Positions 15,099-23,696 of a stretch of 64,000 bases of DNA are shown one piece after another. Under the pieces are notes generated by a model. It was not told the origin of the DNA. It did not search any database and saw only the letters and a program-made list of their open reading frames with translations. Made by a program: the position numbers and the translations under genes. This stretch comes from CAILZL01 sp035548495 (GTDB lineage: Bacteria; Pseudomonadota; Gammaproteobacteria; Steroidobacterales; Steroidobacteraceae). Position 1 is the stretch's first letter, and every line of letters begins with the position of its first letter. Location: the NCBI GenBank assembly GCA_035548495.1, contig DASZSV010000003.1:109411-173410 (forward strand), in the 5' to 3' direction.

Positions 15099-16859
15099 TC
15101 AGCACATGGTGGTTTCGCGTGCGATCGGCAGTGAAAAATAAAATGTAGCGCCCTGCTGCGGTTTGCTGTCGGCCCAGACGCGACCGCCATGACGACTGAC
15201 AATGCGTTCGACAATGGCAAGGCCGAGGCCCGTGCCGGAAAATTCCCGTTCGGAATGCAAACGCTGAAACACATCGAACAGCTTGTCGTACTGCTGCATG
15301 TCGAAGCCGACACCGTTGTCCTGCACGCTGTAGGTGATGCAATGATCATCGCGCGTGGCCGAAATGCGGATACTCGGTGTGGTGTGCTTGGCGCTGTACT
15401 TGATGGCGTTGTCGATCAGATTCAGCCACACACTGCTTATCATGGTTTCATCACCCATCACTTCAGGCAGAGGGTCGATGACTATCTCGGGTCGTGGCTG
15501 GCGGCCAAAGGCTGCAATCTCGGTTGCTTTCACGGCAAGCTGAGTCATGTCAAGCTGCCGTGTGGTGATGGTTTGCCGCCCCACTCTCGAATACGCCAGC
15601 AGATCATCAATCAGTTGTGACATCTGCCTGCTGCTGCGGCGAATGGTGTTGAGACAGCGCATTGCGTCGGCATCCAGCAAACTGCGATGGTTGTCTTCCA
15701 GCAGTTGCGCAAATCCTTCAATGGTGCGCAGCGGCGCGCGCAAATCATGTGACACCGAATAGCAGAAGGTTTCCAGCTCGTTGTTGCTGATTTTCAGCTG
15801 CTTGGCTTTCTGTTCCAGTTCGGCATTCAAAGCCTTGATATGCTGTTCGGCCAGTTTTTGTGTGGTGATATCCATGGAAATACCCAGCAGCAACATGGGC
15901 TCCCCCTGTGCGTTCATCACTGGTACCTTGAGCGTGTGCAGCCAGCGCTGGCCGTGAGTGCGGGTATCAATCGTCTCTTCGGGAATTTCCATCACCTTGT
16001 CCTGTGCAAGCACTTCACGATCCTTGTTGATGAAAAATTCCGCCTGCTCCACCGGGAAAAAATCATGATCGTTCTTGCCGATCAGTTCTTCGCGCGGGAT
16101 GCCGAGCAACGCTTCACCGGCCTTGTTGATGCGCACAAAGCGCAGATGCTGTGCGTCCTTGATGAAGATCATTGCTGGAATGGTTTCCAGCAGCGATTCC
16201 ACATAGGCATTGATGTCGCGCAGCTGGGTTTCTGTGGTGCGGCGTCTGCGCAGCTCGGTACGCATCACCGTGGTGAACCATACCAGCGATCCCGACGCAG
16301 CGATGGCCAGCATGATCTGCAGGATGCGCAGACGGTTCAAGTTGGTTGCGATGTGTTCGCGGATCGACTGAATACCGGACTGCCCTTCGCCGATCATGAC
16401 ACTGGCAAGATCATTGTCTTCGTGTCTTCGTTGCAGCACCTGCATTGGTATTTGCGACTGCATGACGGCCTGCAAGCCGCTGTTTGAATACTGTGTCAGT
16501 TCGGTATCGAGCAGGCGGATGGTGTTCGTGACCTGCGAGTTCAGTTGCAGGTAACGCGGACCATCGAAGGCGCGCAAATCATCCAGTTGCGATTGCACGG
16601 AGCGCAATGCATGCGAACGCGCAAACAATGCATCCTTGTTTCCCGACAGCATGAATGCATCCTGTGCAGCACAGGCATTATCAAGACTGTCGAGCAGTGC
16701 ACGCAGCGTATACAGCCGTGAGTGTTCTGTTTCCAGCGAGCGCGTCAGTTCGCGGCCGCTCTCGATCATCACAAAGATGGTGACTGACAATGCCGTTAAT
16801 GCCGTGATCACCAGCAACAGGCCGATGCCCAGTCTTTTTTCACTGAATGACGTTGTCAT
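15099..16859 (-). CDS. CHASE3-PAS sensor histidine kinase
   Basis: A 586-residue membrane kinase. TM1 spans about residues 10-31, the periplasmic CHASE3-type helical sensor about 35-175, and TM2 about 180-198. A PAS domain follows (about 215-340, ending MLLLGISMDITTQK), then a coiled coil. The HisKA motif YSVSHDLRAPLRTIEG carries the phospho-acceptor H371. The HATPase domain has the N box LNLIDNAIKYSAKH, the G1 box DNGVGFD and the G2 box GTGLGLAIVERIV. No response regulator is adjacent, so it is an orphan kinase. It converges with the cupin gene, with only 13 bases between the ends. Confidence 0.92.
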   Translation of the reverse strand: MTTSFSEKRLGIGLLLVITALTALSVTIFVMIESGRELTRSLETEHSRLYTLRALLDSLDNACAAQDAFMLSGNKDALFARSHALRSVQSQLDDLRAFDGPRYLQLNSQVTNTIRLLDTELTQYSNSGLQAVMQSQIPMQVLQRRHEDNDLASVMIGEGQSGIQSIREHIATNLNRLRILQIMLAIAASGSLVWFTTVMRTELRRRRTTETQLRDINAYVESLLETIPAMIFIKDAQHLRFVRINKAGEALLGIPREELIGKNDHDFFPVEQAEFFINKDREVLAQDKVMEIPEETIDTRTHGQRWLHTLKVPVMNAQGEPMLLLGISMDITTQKLAEQHIKALNAELEQKAKQLKISNNELETFCYSVSHDLRAPLRTIEGFAQLLEDNHRSLLDADAMRCLNTIRRSSRQMSQLIDDLLAYSRVGRQTITTRQLDMTQLAVKATEIAAFGRQPRPEIVIDPLPEVMGDETMISSVWLNLIDNAIKYSAKHTTPSIRISATRDDHCITYSVQDNGVGFDMQQYDKLFDVFQRLHSEREFSGTGLGLAIVERIVSRHGGRVWADSKPQQGATFYFSLPIARETTMC

Positions 16860-17042
16860 CGCAAAAAGGCCTTGTTGACATTCATCACATGCCGATAATG
16901 CTGCTGCATCCCCAACCAGCCGGCAACGTACACCTGTTGCACGGATTTGACTACCTGCACCAGCCGCAATACGCTTGAGCGGGTTTGTCCGACAGTGCAG
17001 GCCGGCAAGAGTGTGGCTGTATTCTCACCGAGGTTGAAATCC

Positions 17043-17591
17043 ATGAAAACATTCATCACTGCCGCAATATTGATGTCTATCACGCTGAGTGCAAGTGCCG
17101 CAGAGTTCAAGCTCAGCAGCGCCGATGTGCCGTCCAATTCAACCATCAGCCTCAAGCATGTATTCAACTCATTCGGTTGCAGCGGACAGAATGTGTCACC
17201 CGCGATCGAATGGAGCGGTGCGCCGAAAGGCACTCAGAGTTTTGCGCTCACCATCTACGATCCTGATGCACCCACCGGCAGCGGCTGGTGGCACTGGGTG
17301 GTGGTCAATATTCCAGCGTCGGTATCGGGCCTGAGTGAAGGTGCAGGTACTGCGGATGGCAAGTTGCTTCCCGCCGGCGCGCAACAAGTGCATACCGATT
17401 ACGGCGTCGCGGCTTATGGTGGCCCATGTCCGCCAGCGGGTGACAAGCCGCATCACTACATCTTCACCTTGTATGCATTAAAGGTACCCAGGCTGGAAAT
17501 TCCCGCCAATGCCACGGCTGCGGTTGCGGGCTTTAACATCCATGCAAACACCATTGGCAAGGCGACATTTACTGCGTATTACGGACGTTAG
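17043..17591 (+). CDS. YbhB/YbcL-type PEBP family protein, exported
   Basis: A 182-residue phosphatidylethanolamine-binding-protein homologue. The ATG at 17043 begins a signal peptide (MKTFITAAILMSITLSASA, cleaved before AEF), with a GAGG ribosome site upstream; the 32 residues before it are not needed. Family motifs are NVSPAIEWSGAPKGTQSFAL, YDPDAPTGSGWWHWVVVNIP and GGPCPPAGDKPHHYIFTLYAL, which line the anion-binding pocket. Bacterial members are periplasmic or cytoplasmic and of unclear function. It is followed by a strong hairpin shared with the convergent GNAT gene. Confidence 0.9.
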   Translation: MKTFITAAILMSITLSASAAEFKLSSADVPSNSTISLKHVFNSFGCSGQNVSPAIEWSGAPKGTQSFALTIYDPDAPTGSGWWHWVVVNIPASVSGLSEGAGTADGKLLPAGAQQVHTDYGVAAYGGPCPPAGDKPHHYIFTLYALKVPRLEIPANATAAVAGFNIHANTIGKATFTAYYGR

Positions 17592-17600
17592 TCACGGATG

Positions 17601-17640
17601 AGCCTGACTCAATGACTTGGTTTATCCATTGAGTCAGGCT
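17601..17640. terminator. Bidirectional terminator-like hairpin
   Basis: A perfect 14-bp inverted repeat, AGCCTGACTCAATG (17601-17614) and CATTGAGTCAGGCT (17627-17640), with a 12-nt loop. It sits exactly between the convergent PEBP and GNAT genes and touches the GNAT stop codon. It lacks a long T-tract on either side, so it may work with Rho or as a transcript-end stabiliser. Confidence 0.6.
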
Positions 17641-18106
17641 ACAACGTCTTGTGCATCGTGCTGTAGCCTGCACGTGTGGCGAAACCAAGGATGGAATAGA
17701 ACTGCTGCGCACGAATGTTTTTTTCCGCCACTTCCATTGCAATGTGTACACAGCCGCGGGCACGCATGGCTTGTTCTGCTGCATGCACCAGTTGTTGTCC
17801 GACGCCATTGCGGCGCGCAGCGGCAGCAACATACAAATCGGCAATCAATGCCAGCAGTCCGCCATATTCAAAACTGGGTACGCAACTGCATACCAGATAA
17901 CCCTGAATGCCTTCGTGGCTGCGAGCAATCCAGCACTGTCCGAGTTCGGGTTTGGCGATGACTGCGGATACCAGCGACCGGATGGCATCGCCATTGAATG
18001 CCTTGAGTTGCTCATATTCCCAGTACTGCCGGATCAATTGCGTGAGTTCCGCGATGTCACCGGCAGTGGCGGGAACGATTCCGGTTTTTTGTAGTGTGGC
18101 TGTCAT
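17639..18106 (-). CDS. GNAT family N-acetyltransferase
   Basis: A 155-residue acetyltransferase. The start is taken as the ATG at 18106 (MTATLQKTGIVPATAGDIAE); a GTG 12 codons earlier is possible. The acetyl-CoA-binding motif A is seen as IADLYVAAAARRNGVGQQLVHAAEQ (Arg-x-x-Gly-x-Gly type), and motif B as IRAQQFYSILGFATR. Such enzymes transfer an acetyl group from acetyl-CoA to an amine. The acceptor is unknown. It is a single gene. Confidence 0.85.
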   Translation of the reverse strand: MTATLQKTGIVPATAGDIAELTQLIRQYWEYEQLKAFNGDAIRSLVSAVIAKPELGQCWIARSHEGIQGYLVCSCVPSFEYGGLLALIADLYVAAAARRNGVGQQLVHAAEQAMRARGCVHIAMEVAEKNIRAQQFYSILGFATRAGYSTMHKTL

Positions 18107-18406
18107 GAATTCGATCTTTGAGCTGCAACGGCTGTGCTGCACAAGCCCTGTTGTTTGCCGACTCTACCATTTTTTCAATCACGGGATAAATTGCAACGGC
18201 GCTTGCGGGTTTTCCTTGCTGCTTTCTGCTTACGTCAACTGCCGACAGGTCGTCTGACAATAGTGTGATGCATCGCACACGGAATTAATGATCCTGCGGA
18301 AAACCACAGCCCTGACCGGCTAAACAAAATGTCAATCTGGCCGTACTCATCTATGAGCCGGATTTTGCCGGTGCAATCCATCTTTGCCTAATTTTCGGGG
18401 AATCGC
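18107..18406. other. Divergent intergenic region between GNAT and PilZ genes
   Basis: About 300 bases carrying the promoters of two divergent genes. The stretch nearest the PilZ start has a GGGGAA ribosome site. No clear promoter hexamers, operators or repeats were recognised. Confidence 0.35.
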
Positions 18407-18772
18407 ATGTTATTACTCAACGAATCCACACTTCGTGCTCCCTTGATCGATCCGGCGGAACGGCGTACTACCAAACGCAAGGTACTGCTTACTCATGCAG
18501 ACATTGAACTCTCTGACACGGAAATGTTGTCGGGTCATGCAGTGGACATTTCTGTTGGCGGCGCCGGATTGATATCGCCCGTCAGTCTGAAAATCGGACA
18601 GGAAGTGGCCATTGGCATGTCGCTGGCGGCGTGCGGCATGGATCATCGCATCAGCTTGAGCGGCAGGGTGGCCTATTGTGTCAAGGTGGGCATGGACCGC
18701 TTTCGCGTTGGCTTGCAATGGATTCATCTCGACAATGACACAGAGGCATTCATCAGCGCGGTATGCGCCTGA
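18407..18772 (+). CDS. PilZ domain c-di-GMP receptor
   Basis: A 121-residue protein that is one PilZ domain. The c-di-GMP-binding signatures are present: the arginine motif ERRTTKR (residues 18-24, RxxxR) and the second motif VDISVGGAGL (residues 46-55, D/N-x-S-x-x-G). Both are intact, so ligand binding is expected. A GGGGAA ribosome site precedes the ATG. The protein is a likely effector for the GGDEF/EAL enzymes elsewhere in the window, but its output target is not shown by neighbours. It converges with the MoeB-like gene, 13 bases apart. Confidence 0.9.
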   Translation: MLLLNESTLRAPLIDPAERRTTKRKVLLTHADIELSDTEMLSGHAVDISVGGAGLISPVSLKIGQEVAIGMSLAACGMDHRISLSGRVAYCVKVGMDRFRVGLQWIHLDNDTEAFISAVCA

Positions 18773-18785
18773 TCAACCGCAATGA

Positions 18786-19913
18786 TCACAACATGCAGCG
18801 CTGATTCGCCGGTACGGAATCATTCCAGTGCTGCAAGCCGCCGTTCAAATTGACGGCATTGTTCAAACCCAGGCGCATCGCGATTTGACATGCCTGATTA
18901 CTGCGCATGCCGCTGCGGCACACGAAGACAATCCGCTGATTGCGATTGACCTGTTGCAACTGCTCTTCGAGCGTTGACAATGGCATATTGATGGAACGCG
19001 GCAAGTGATCAAGCAGGTATTCGTGCGGATCGCGCACATCAATCAATTGCAGATCATTCACCAATGATGATTGCAGCAATGCATGCAGCGCAGTTGCCGC
19101 GATGCCCGCATCGTCCGTTGCCGCACAGGATTCAACTGATGCTTGCGGTGCCGTAATGACCGGATGATCACCACACACAGCGCAATCGCGACGGCGCGCA
19201 AATTCAAACTCGGTGAAGTTCATGTCCAGCGCGTCGTAAGCAAGCAACCTGCCGAGCAGCAACGAACCCATACCGGTAATCAACTTGATGGCTTCGGTGG
19301 CTTGCAGGGTTCCCATCACACCTGGCAGAACACCGAGTACACCCGCAGTGGCACAGTTGGGAATCAACTCACCCGACGGTTGTTCAGGAAACAGGCAGCG
19401 ATAACAGGGACTTCGTCCCGGCACACAGGTGAAAGCCTGTCCTTCAAAGCGATGAATGGCCGCAGATACCAGCGGTTTGCGCAACAGCACACAGGCATCG
19501 TTGACCAGGTAACGTGTGGCAAAACGATCACAGCCGTCCAGCACCACGTCGTAGTCATTCAACAGCGTCATGACATTGTCAGCGTTCAGCTCCACTTCAT
19601 GTGAACGGATGCTGATGAATGGATTCAATGCCTGCAATCTTTTTGCAGCCGTTGATGCTTTGGGTTTTCCCACATCATCAGACGCAAATAACACCTGACG
19701 TTGCAGGTTGGAAAGATCCACCTTGTCGAAATCCACAATACCGATGGTACCGATGCCCGCGGCCGCAAGATACAACAGCGCAGGCGACCCCAGTCCGCCC
19801 GCACCGATGACCAGCACTTTCGCCGCTTTCAGTTTCTGCTGGCCGTCAAGCCCAAAGTCACTCAGTGAAAGGTGACGGCTGTAACGGGCCAGTTCATCAC
19901 GTGACAATGACAT
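18786..19913 (-). CDS. MoeB/ThiF-type adenylyltransferase with C-terminal rhodanese domain
   Basis: A 375-residue E1-like activating enzyme fused to a sulfurtransferase, the MoeZ/MOCS3 layout. The N-terminal part has the ATP-binding motif VLVIGAGGLGSPALLYLAAAG, the R-finger region LSNLQRQVLF, and two zinc CxxC pairs (SPCYRCLFPE, CAVCGDHP). Residues about 270-375 form a rhodanese domain with active-site loop VFVCRSGMRS. The enzyme should adenylate the C-terminal glycine of a ubiquitin-like carrier and then load sulfur as thiocarboxylate. The carrier gene lies directly upstream, three bases away. The combination of E1 and rhodanese indicates sulfur transfer rather than protein tagging. Confidence 0.93.
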   Translation of the reverse strand: MSLSRDELARYSRHLSLSDFGLDGQQKLKAAKVLVIGAGGLGSPALLYLAAAGIGTIGIVDFDKVDLSNLQRQVLFASDDVGKPKASTAAKRLQALNPFISIRSHEVELNADNVMTLLNDYDVVLDGCDRFATRYLVNDACVLLRKPLVSAAIHRFEGQAFTCVPGRSPCYRCLFPEQPSGELIPNCATAGVLGVLPGVMGTLQATEAIKLITGMGSLLLGRLLAYDALDMNFTEFEFARRRDCAVCGDHPVITAPQASVESCAATDDAGIAATALHALLQSSLVNDLQLIDVRDPHEYLLDHLPRSINMPLSTLEEQLQQVNRNQRIVFVCRSGMRSNQACQIAMRLGLNNAVNLNGGLQHWNDSVPANQRCML

Positions 19914-19916
19914 GAT

Positions 19917-20192
19917 CTATCCGCCACTGAGTGCGCACAACAGGTGAATGACATCACCGGAATTCACTTTGTGCTGCAGATTGCCCGTCATTGCAGTGTT
20001 GATGGCAAGACGGATGTGTTCACGAATGCGGTTTTGTTCGTCGATCATGCGAAAACGCATCCCGGGAAATTGCCGGTCAAGATCAGCCAGAATGTCGTGC
20101 AAAGTCGCACCATTGGCAGTGACTTGCGCCTTGCCATGAGTGTAGGAACGCAATGGACTGGCCACTCTGACCACGCAACATGTTTCGCTCAT
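19917..20192 (-). CDS. MoaD/ThiS-family ubiquitin-like sulfur carrier
   Basis: A 91-residue beta-grasp protein that ends in Gly-Gly (LLCALSGG), the tail adenylated and thiocarboxylated by MoeB/ThiF enzymes. Visible family features are PLRSYTHGKAQV, then LHDILADLDRQFPGMRFRMI and the late GDVIHLLCALSGG. The start ATG at 20192 (MSETCCVVRVASPL) is preferred over an upstream frame that runs into the next gene. It lies 10 bases after the BNR gene and three before the activating enzyme, so all three are one operon. Since no moaA/moaC/moaE or thi genes are near, it is unlikely to be the molybdopterin or thiamine carrier; its acceptor is unknown. Confidence 0.85.
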   Translation of the reverse strand: MSETCCVVRVASPLRSYTHGKAQVTANGATLHDILADLDRQFPGMRFRMIDEQNRIREHIRLAINTAMTGNLQHKVNSGDVIHLLCALSGG

Positions 20193-20202
20193 GCGTGACT
20201 GC

Positions 20203-21309
20203 TCATTCAGCCATCGTGACTGAATAAATTTCCGGCAAACGCTGCGCAATGCACTTCCACGACTCGCCTTCATCAATGCTGGCCCACACTTCACCACCAG
20301 TGGTGCCGAAGTAAACACCGGTTTTCGCTTTGGTATCGGTGCACATGGCTTGCCGTAACACCGTCAGCCACGCGTGTGATGCAGGCAGTCCCTTGTTCAA
20401 TCGTTGCCAGGTCTTGCCACCGTTGCGAGTGCGATACACCGCAGGCTTGCCATCAATGGATGTACGCGGCCATACGGTGGTGCCATCCATTGGCATTACC
20501 CAGGCTGAATCTGGATCGGATGCTTTCAATACCACGGGAAAACCTACATCACCGGTTTTCTTCGGCATGTTGCGGCCAATGCGCAGCCATTTGTTTGAAG
20601 GCCGATCAATGCGATACAGTCCGCAATGATTCTGCTGATACAAACGATCGGGCTGTAATGGATGCATGGCAACGCAATGCGGATCATGGCCATATTCAGC
20701 AGCGGGATCGGGCAGGTAGTCCGCTTCAATACCCTGATTCAGTGGTGACCAGTTGGCGCCACCATCAGTGGATTCAAATACACCACCGATGGAAATTCCC
20801 AGGTAAAGATGTTTCGCATCGCGCGGATCAACCAGAATCGAGTGGAGGAACTCGCCATCTGGTGTGCCGTTCAATATCCACTTGCTGCGCATGGGATGAT
20901 CGTTGAAACCGGCAACAGGTTGCCAATGCTCGCCATGATCTTTTGAATAAAACAATCCCGCTGGTGAAGTTCCCGCATACCAGCCGCCTTTGTTGTCGCG
21001 ATGATCCGGCGTCAGCCAGATGACCCGTTGCACTGCGGGTGCTTCTTCGCCTGCGCTGGCTTTGCGGAATGCCGGTGGTTGTTTTGCTTCTTTCCAGGTT
21101 TTGCCGCCATTTACGGAACGATATACCGTCGGACCAAGATGTCCGGTTTTGGCCGCCATCAGCAATTTCTTCGGATCACGCGGGTCCTGCACGATGTGAT
21201 GAATGACATGACCCAGCAGTTGCGGTCCGCGCAATGTCCATTTCTTGCGCTTGTCATCACCCTGTAACTGAAATGCGCCTTTGCGTGTCGCGACCCACAG
21301 TGTTGTCAT
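20203..21309 (-). CDS. BNR/Asp-box repeat beta-propeller protein (sialidase-like fold)
   Basis: A 368-residue protein without a signal peptide, so probably cytoplasmic. It has at least five Asp-box turns of the S-x-D-x-G-x-x-W type: SVNGGKTW, SKDHGEHW, STDGGANW, TRNGGKTW and SIDEGESW, spaced as blades of a beta-propeller. The opening TTLWVATRKGAFQL is typical of uncharacterised glycosyl-hydrolase-like WD40/YCF48 proteins. No sialidase catalytic arginine triad is evident. It is the first gene of an operon with a MoaD-like carrier and its activating enzyme, so it may be the target, scaffold or enzyme served by that carrier. This is inference only. Confidence 0.82.
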   Translation of the reverse strand: MTTLWVATRKGAFQLQGDDKRKKWTLRGPQLLGHVIHHIVQDPRDPKKLLMAAKTGHLGPTVYRSVNGGKTWKEAKQPPAFRKASAGEEAPAVQRVIWLTPDHRDNKGGWYAGTSPAGLFYSKDHGEHWQPVAGFNDHPMRSKWILNGTPDGEFLHSILVDPRDAKHLYLGISIGGVFESTDGGANWSPLNQGIEADYLPDPAAEYGHDPHCVAMHPLQPDRLYQQNHCGLYRIDRPSNKWLRIGRNMPKKTGDVGFPVVLKASDPDSAWVMPMDGTTVWPRTSIDGKPAVYRTRNGGKTWQRLNKGLPASHAWLTVLRQAMCTDTKAKTGVYFGTTGGEVWASIDEGESWKCIAQRLPEIYSVTMAE

Positions 21310-21451
21310 GTGTCATTCTCCGTCAACCGGGACGCTAACTATTATCCCAAGCTGGCAACCCGTCAATCTGATTTCGCATTGATTCGCGGAACACGATAAT
21401 ATGCTTGCGTCCGAATTCAGACTTCCTTGTCATTCCTGACCATCCTTTCTC

Positions 21452-21865
21452 ATGCCGTCATCGTTATCTTCCCTTTACCGGCAACTGTTCATATTGATTG
21501 CCATTGCATCAATCACCACCGCAATACTGCTGGCCATCCGTTTCATGCTGGTGGAGCCGGATGAGATCGCTGCGGCATGCGCAACGCAGGCAGCGCTATT
21601 CAGTTGCAAGATTCGCAATGCCGCCATTTATGGCTTTGCACATCACCTGTTCGGGCCGATCAGCATGATTGCGGCGGCGCTTGCATGGATTGGTGCATTG
21701 CGGATATTTGCGCTGGTTGCAGTGATCGCCGGCATCGCCGGCATGGTGTTGTATGACTTCGACATGGCTGGTGCGGGCATGCTGCTGGGCACGTTGTTAT
21801 ATGTTCGTCTGTGTCTGCAATACCTGAACCGGTTGCAACCGCGGCAACATGCTCCAGGCGAGTAA
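21452..21865 (+). CDS. Small integral membrane protein, hypothetical
   Basis: A 137-residue protein with about four hydrophobic helices (about 8-30, 55-80, 82-105 and 107-125) and a basic C-terminal tail. There is no recognisable family motif. The 3' end overlaps the convergent GH17 gene by 69 bases (21797-21865), which is long for a tail-to-tail overlap. The ORF is codon-plausible and starts with ATG after a short upstream gap. Confidence 0.6.
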   Translation: MPSSLSSLYRQLFILIAIASITTAILLAIRFMLVEPDEIAAACATQAALFSCKIRNAAIYGFAHHLFGPISMIAAALAWIGALRIFALVAVIAGIAGMVLYDFDMAGAGMLLGTLLYVRLCLQYLNRLQPRQHAPGE

Positions 21866-23374
21866 CAGGCAGCATATGCACCAGCCGATGGCGCTGGTAT
21901 TGCGTAAGCCTTCGATGCCGGCAATGGCAATCACTGACACCAGCATCCAGAACGAAAAGAGCAAACCATAAACAGGATGAATCAGGTGCGACAACGGATT
22001 GGTGTTTGAGTTGCCGATACGGATGATCAACAGCGACACGGCAGGCAGAATCACGAACAATGAAGGAAAGTCACGATATCGTGCATCAAACACCAGACCC
22101 AGGTTGATGTAGGCCAGACCAAACATCATCACCGCGCTGCTGATCAGCAATGCGCGTTGCGCCCATGACTTTTGCGATGTCGCATTGATCAGTGCAAACA
22201 AGAACACCAGATCGCTGCTGCATCCCCACACCGTGGCGACAAGCCATTCCTGCCAGCTGCGATTGCTGATCATCCAGTAATGCCATTGCAGCAACAGCAT
22301 TGCACCCAATGAAAAGCCCGCTAATGCAATAACAGCAAGCGATGTAATTGACCGTTGCCGCGCCAGTGCGATCATTGTAAAAATCAACGCGAACACTGCA
22401 CCGCTCACCAGGCCGCGCCACCAATGCACATCTTCGACCACTGGGCCGGTCAGCGGAAATTTGGCCTGACCAGCGGCGTCGTACAAGCCCCAGTATCCGC
22501 CGACAGTTCCTTCCTGCACCCGTTTCCAGGGCTGGTCATAGGCTTCAATAAAATTATTCGGTAACGAGTGTGCATTCGCATAAGCGATGAATTCGCGGGT
22601 AAAGCGTGCTTCATTCACCAGGCTGGGTAATGCGCCTTCGCGCTGACGTCCTGCACTGGGCCAGCCGGTTTCGCCGACAAAAATCTTCCTGCCGGGAAAG
22701 GCAGCCTGGATTTTTTTATAGATGTCATCAACATGATCCATGGCATGATCAATGGAGATCGGAATGTCATCCCAGTAAGGCAGAATGTGAATGGTGATGA
22801 ACGACGCGGACTCTGCCAGTGACGGATTTTTCAGCCAGAAATCCCATACATCCGCATAGGTCACTGGTAATTGTGTTGCATTGTGTACTCGCTGCATCAT
22901 CGCTGCGAGCGCAGGCGCTTCCTGCTCACGACGCAGCAGCACTTCGTTGCCGACAATAATTGCTTCGATAACATCGCGATTGGCATTGGCCACTTCAATA
23001 CCGTGCCGTATTTCCATGTCGTTTGCTTCATCGCTGCGGCCAATCCACAATCCCAGCAACACTTTCATGCCCAGCTTGCGTGCGACAACAGGAACTTCAT
23101 CGAGTCCATTCAACACCGAATAAGTGCGCACGCAATGCGTACGCAAAGACAGCTGCTGCAGGTCGATGGCAATCTGCGCACGTGTCTGCGCTTCGGAAAC
23201 ATTGGAGCCCGCCGTGCGCGGTGTATAAGAGAGACAACCGAATTGGCCGTTGGGTGCATCGGGAAAGTGATGTTCACGGCCCTTGTTGATCCATACTGCG
23301 GATACGCCCACAGCTAGTAAAAATAACAAGCCCAGCGCCAGATATTGATGTCGTGTTTGAACGTAGTGGATCAT
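21797..23374 (-). CDS. Membrane-bound glycoside hydrolase family 17-like protein
   Basis: A 525-residue protein. It has an N-terminal TM anchor (about 12-30), a GH17-like catalytic domain (about 45-310), then about seven to eight TM helices (about 325-515). GH17 signatures are the acid/base Glu in AIIVGNEVLLR and the nucleophile Glu in KIFVGETGWPSAGRQ. GH17 enzymes act on beta-1,3-glucans, and bacterial membrane relatives such as NdvB-associated proteins remodel periplasmic glucans by transglycosylation. The catalytic domain is inferred to face the periplasm. The GH17 call is good; the precise reaction is unproven. No ndvB-type glucan synthase is in the window. Confidence 0.8.
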   Translation of the reverse strand: MIHYVQTRHQYLALGLLFLLAVGVSAVWINKGREHHFPDAPNGQFGCLSYTPRTAGSNVSEAQTRAQIAIDLQQLSLRTHCVRTYSVLNGLDEVPVVARKLGMKVLLGLWIGRSDEANDMEIRHGIEVANANRDVIEAIIVGNEVLLRREQEAPALAAMMQRVHNATQLPVTYADVWDFWLKNPSLAESASFITIHILPYWDDIPISIDHAMDHVDDIYKKIQAAFPGRKIFVGETGWPSAGRQREGALPSLVNEARFTREFIAYANAHSLPNNFIEAYDQPWKRVQEGTVGGYWGLYDAAGQAKFPLTGPVVEDVHWWRGLVSGAVFALIFTMIALARQRSITSLAVIALAGFSLGAMLLLQWHYWMISNRSWQEWLVATVWGCSSDLVFLFALINATSQKSWAQRALLISSAVMMFGLAYINLGLVFDARYRDFPSLFVILPAVSLLIIRIGNSNTNPLSHLIHPVYGLLFSFWMLVSVIAIAGIEGLRNTSAIGWCICCLLLAWSMLPRLQPVQVLQTQTNI

Positions 23375-23383
23375 GAGAGCCTA

Positions 23384-23608
23384 TTACCGTTTGCAATAAG
23401 TGTAGTTTCTCTTGCTGGAAGTCGCGTGTACAGACCTACATTGCAAAAATTCTTCAGATGAAGATTGCGACTGAAGCGATGGGTTTGATTTCGGTGTCAG
23501 TGAGGAGATGTAGTCCTTTTCTTCGAGAAACAAAGCTATCGCGCGATCAAGCTGTCTTTCTGCAATTTCCAAATTGCTGAGAGTTTCAGTAATTACTTCG
23601 ACTTTCAT
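23384..23608 (-). pseudogene. Possible truncated remnant of a small helical protein
   Basis: A 74-residue frame whose N-terminal 35 residues (MKVEVITETLSNLEIAERQ, then LDRAIALFLEEKDYIS) look like the start of a helical family I recall in bacterial genomes, where DYISALTLAGASEEILG would follow. Here the continuation is SSLTPKSNPS and a later SSEEFLQ, with no helical domain, and the protein ends after 39 more residues. The frame has no Shine-Dalgarno sequence. It ends nine bases before the GH17 start. I treat it as a decayed gene remnant, but a real short protein is not excluded. Confidence 0.3.
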
Positions 23609-23696
23609 AATTGATGGTTAATTAAATATTCTTGTTGCGAAATACAGCACAAAAAAGCAGAAGCGATGTTCGCCAACAGGAAGCACTGAATTCTAC

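Noticed and set aside
15840..16487. Plus-strand ORF of 215 codons opposite the CHASE3 kinase
   Set aside because: It is an antisense shadow with a His/Gln-rich product and no domain.
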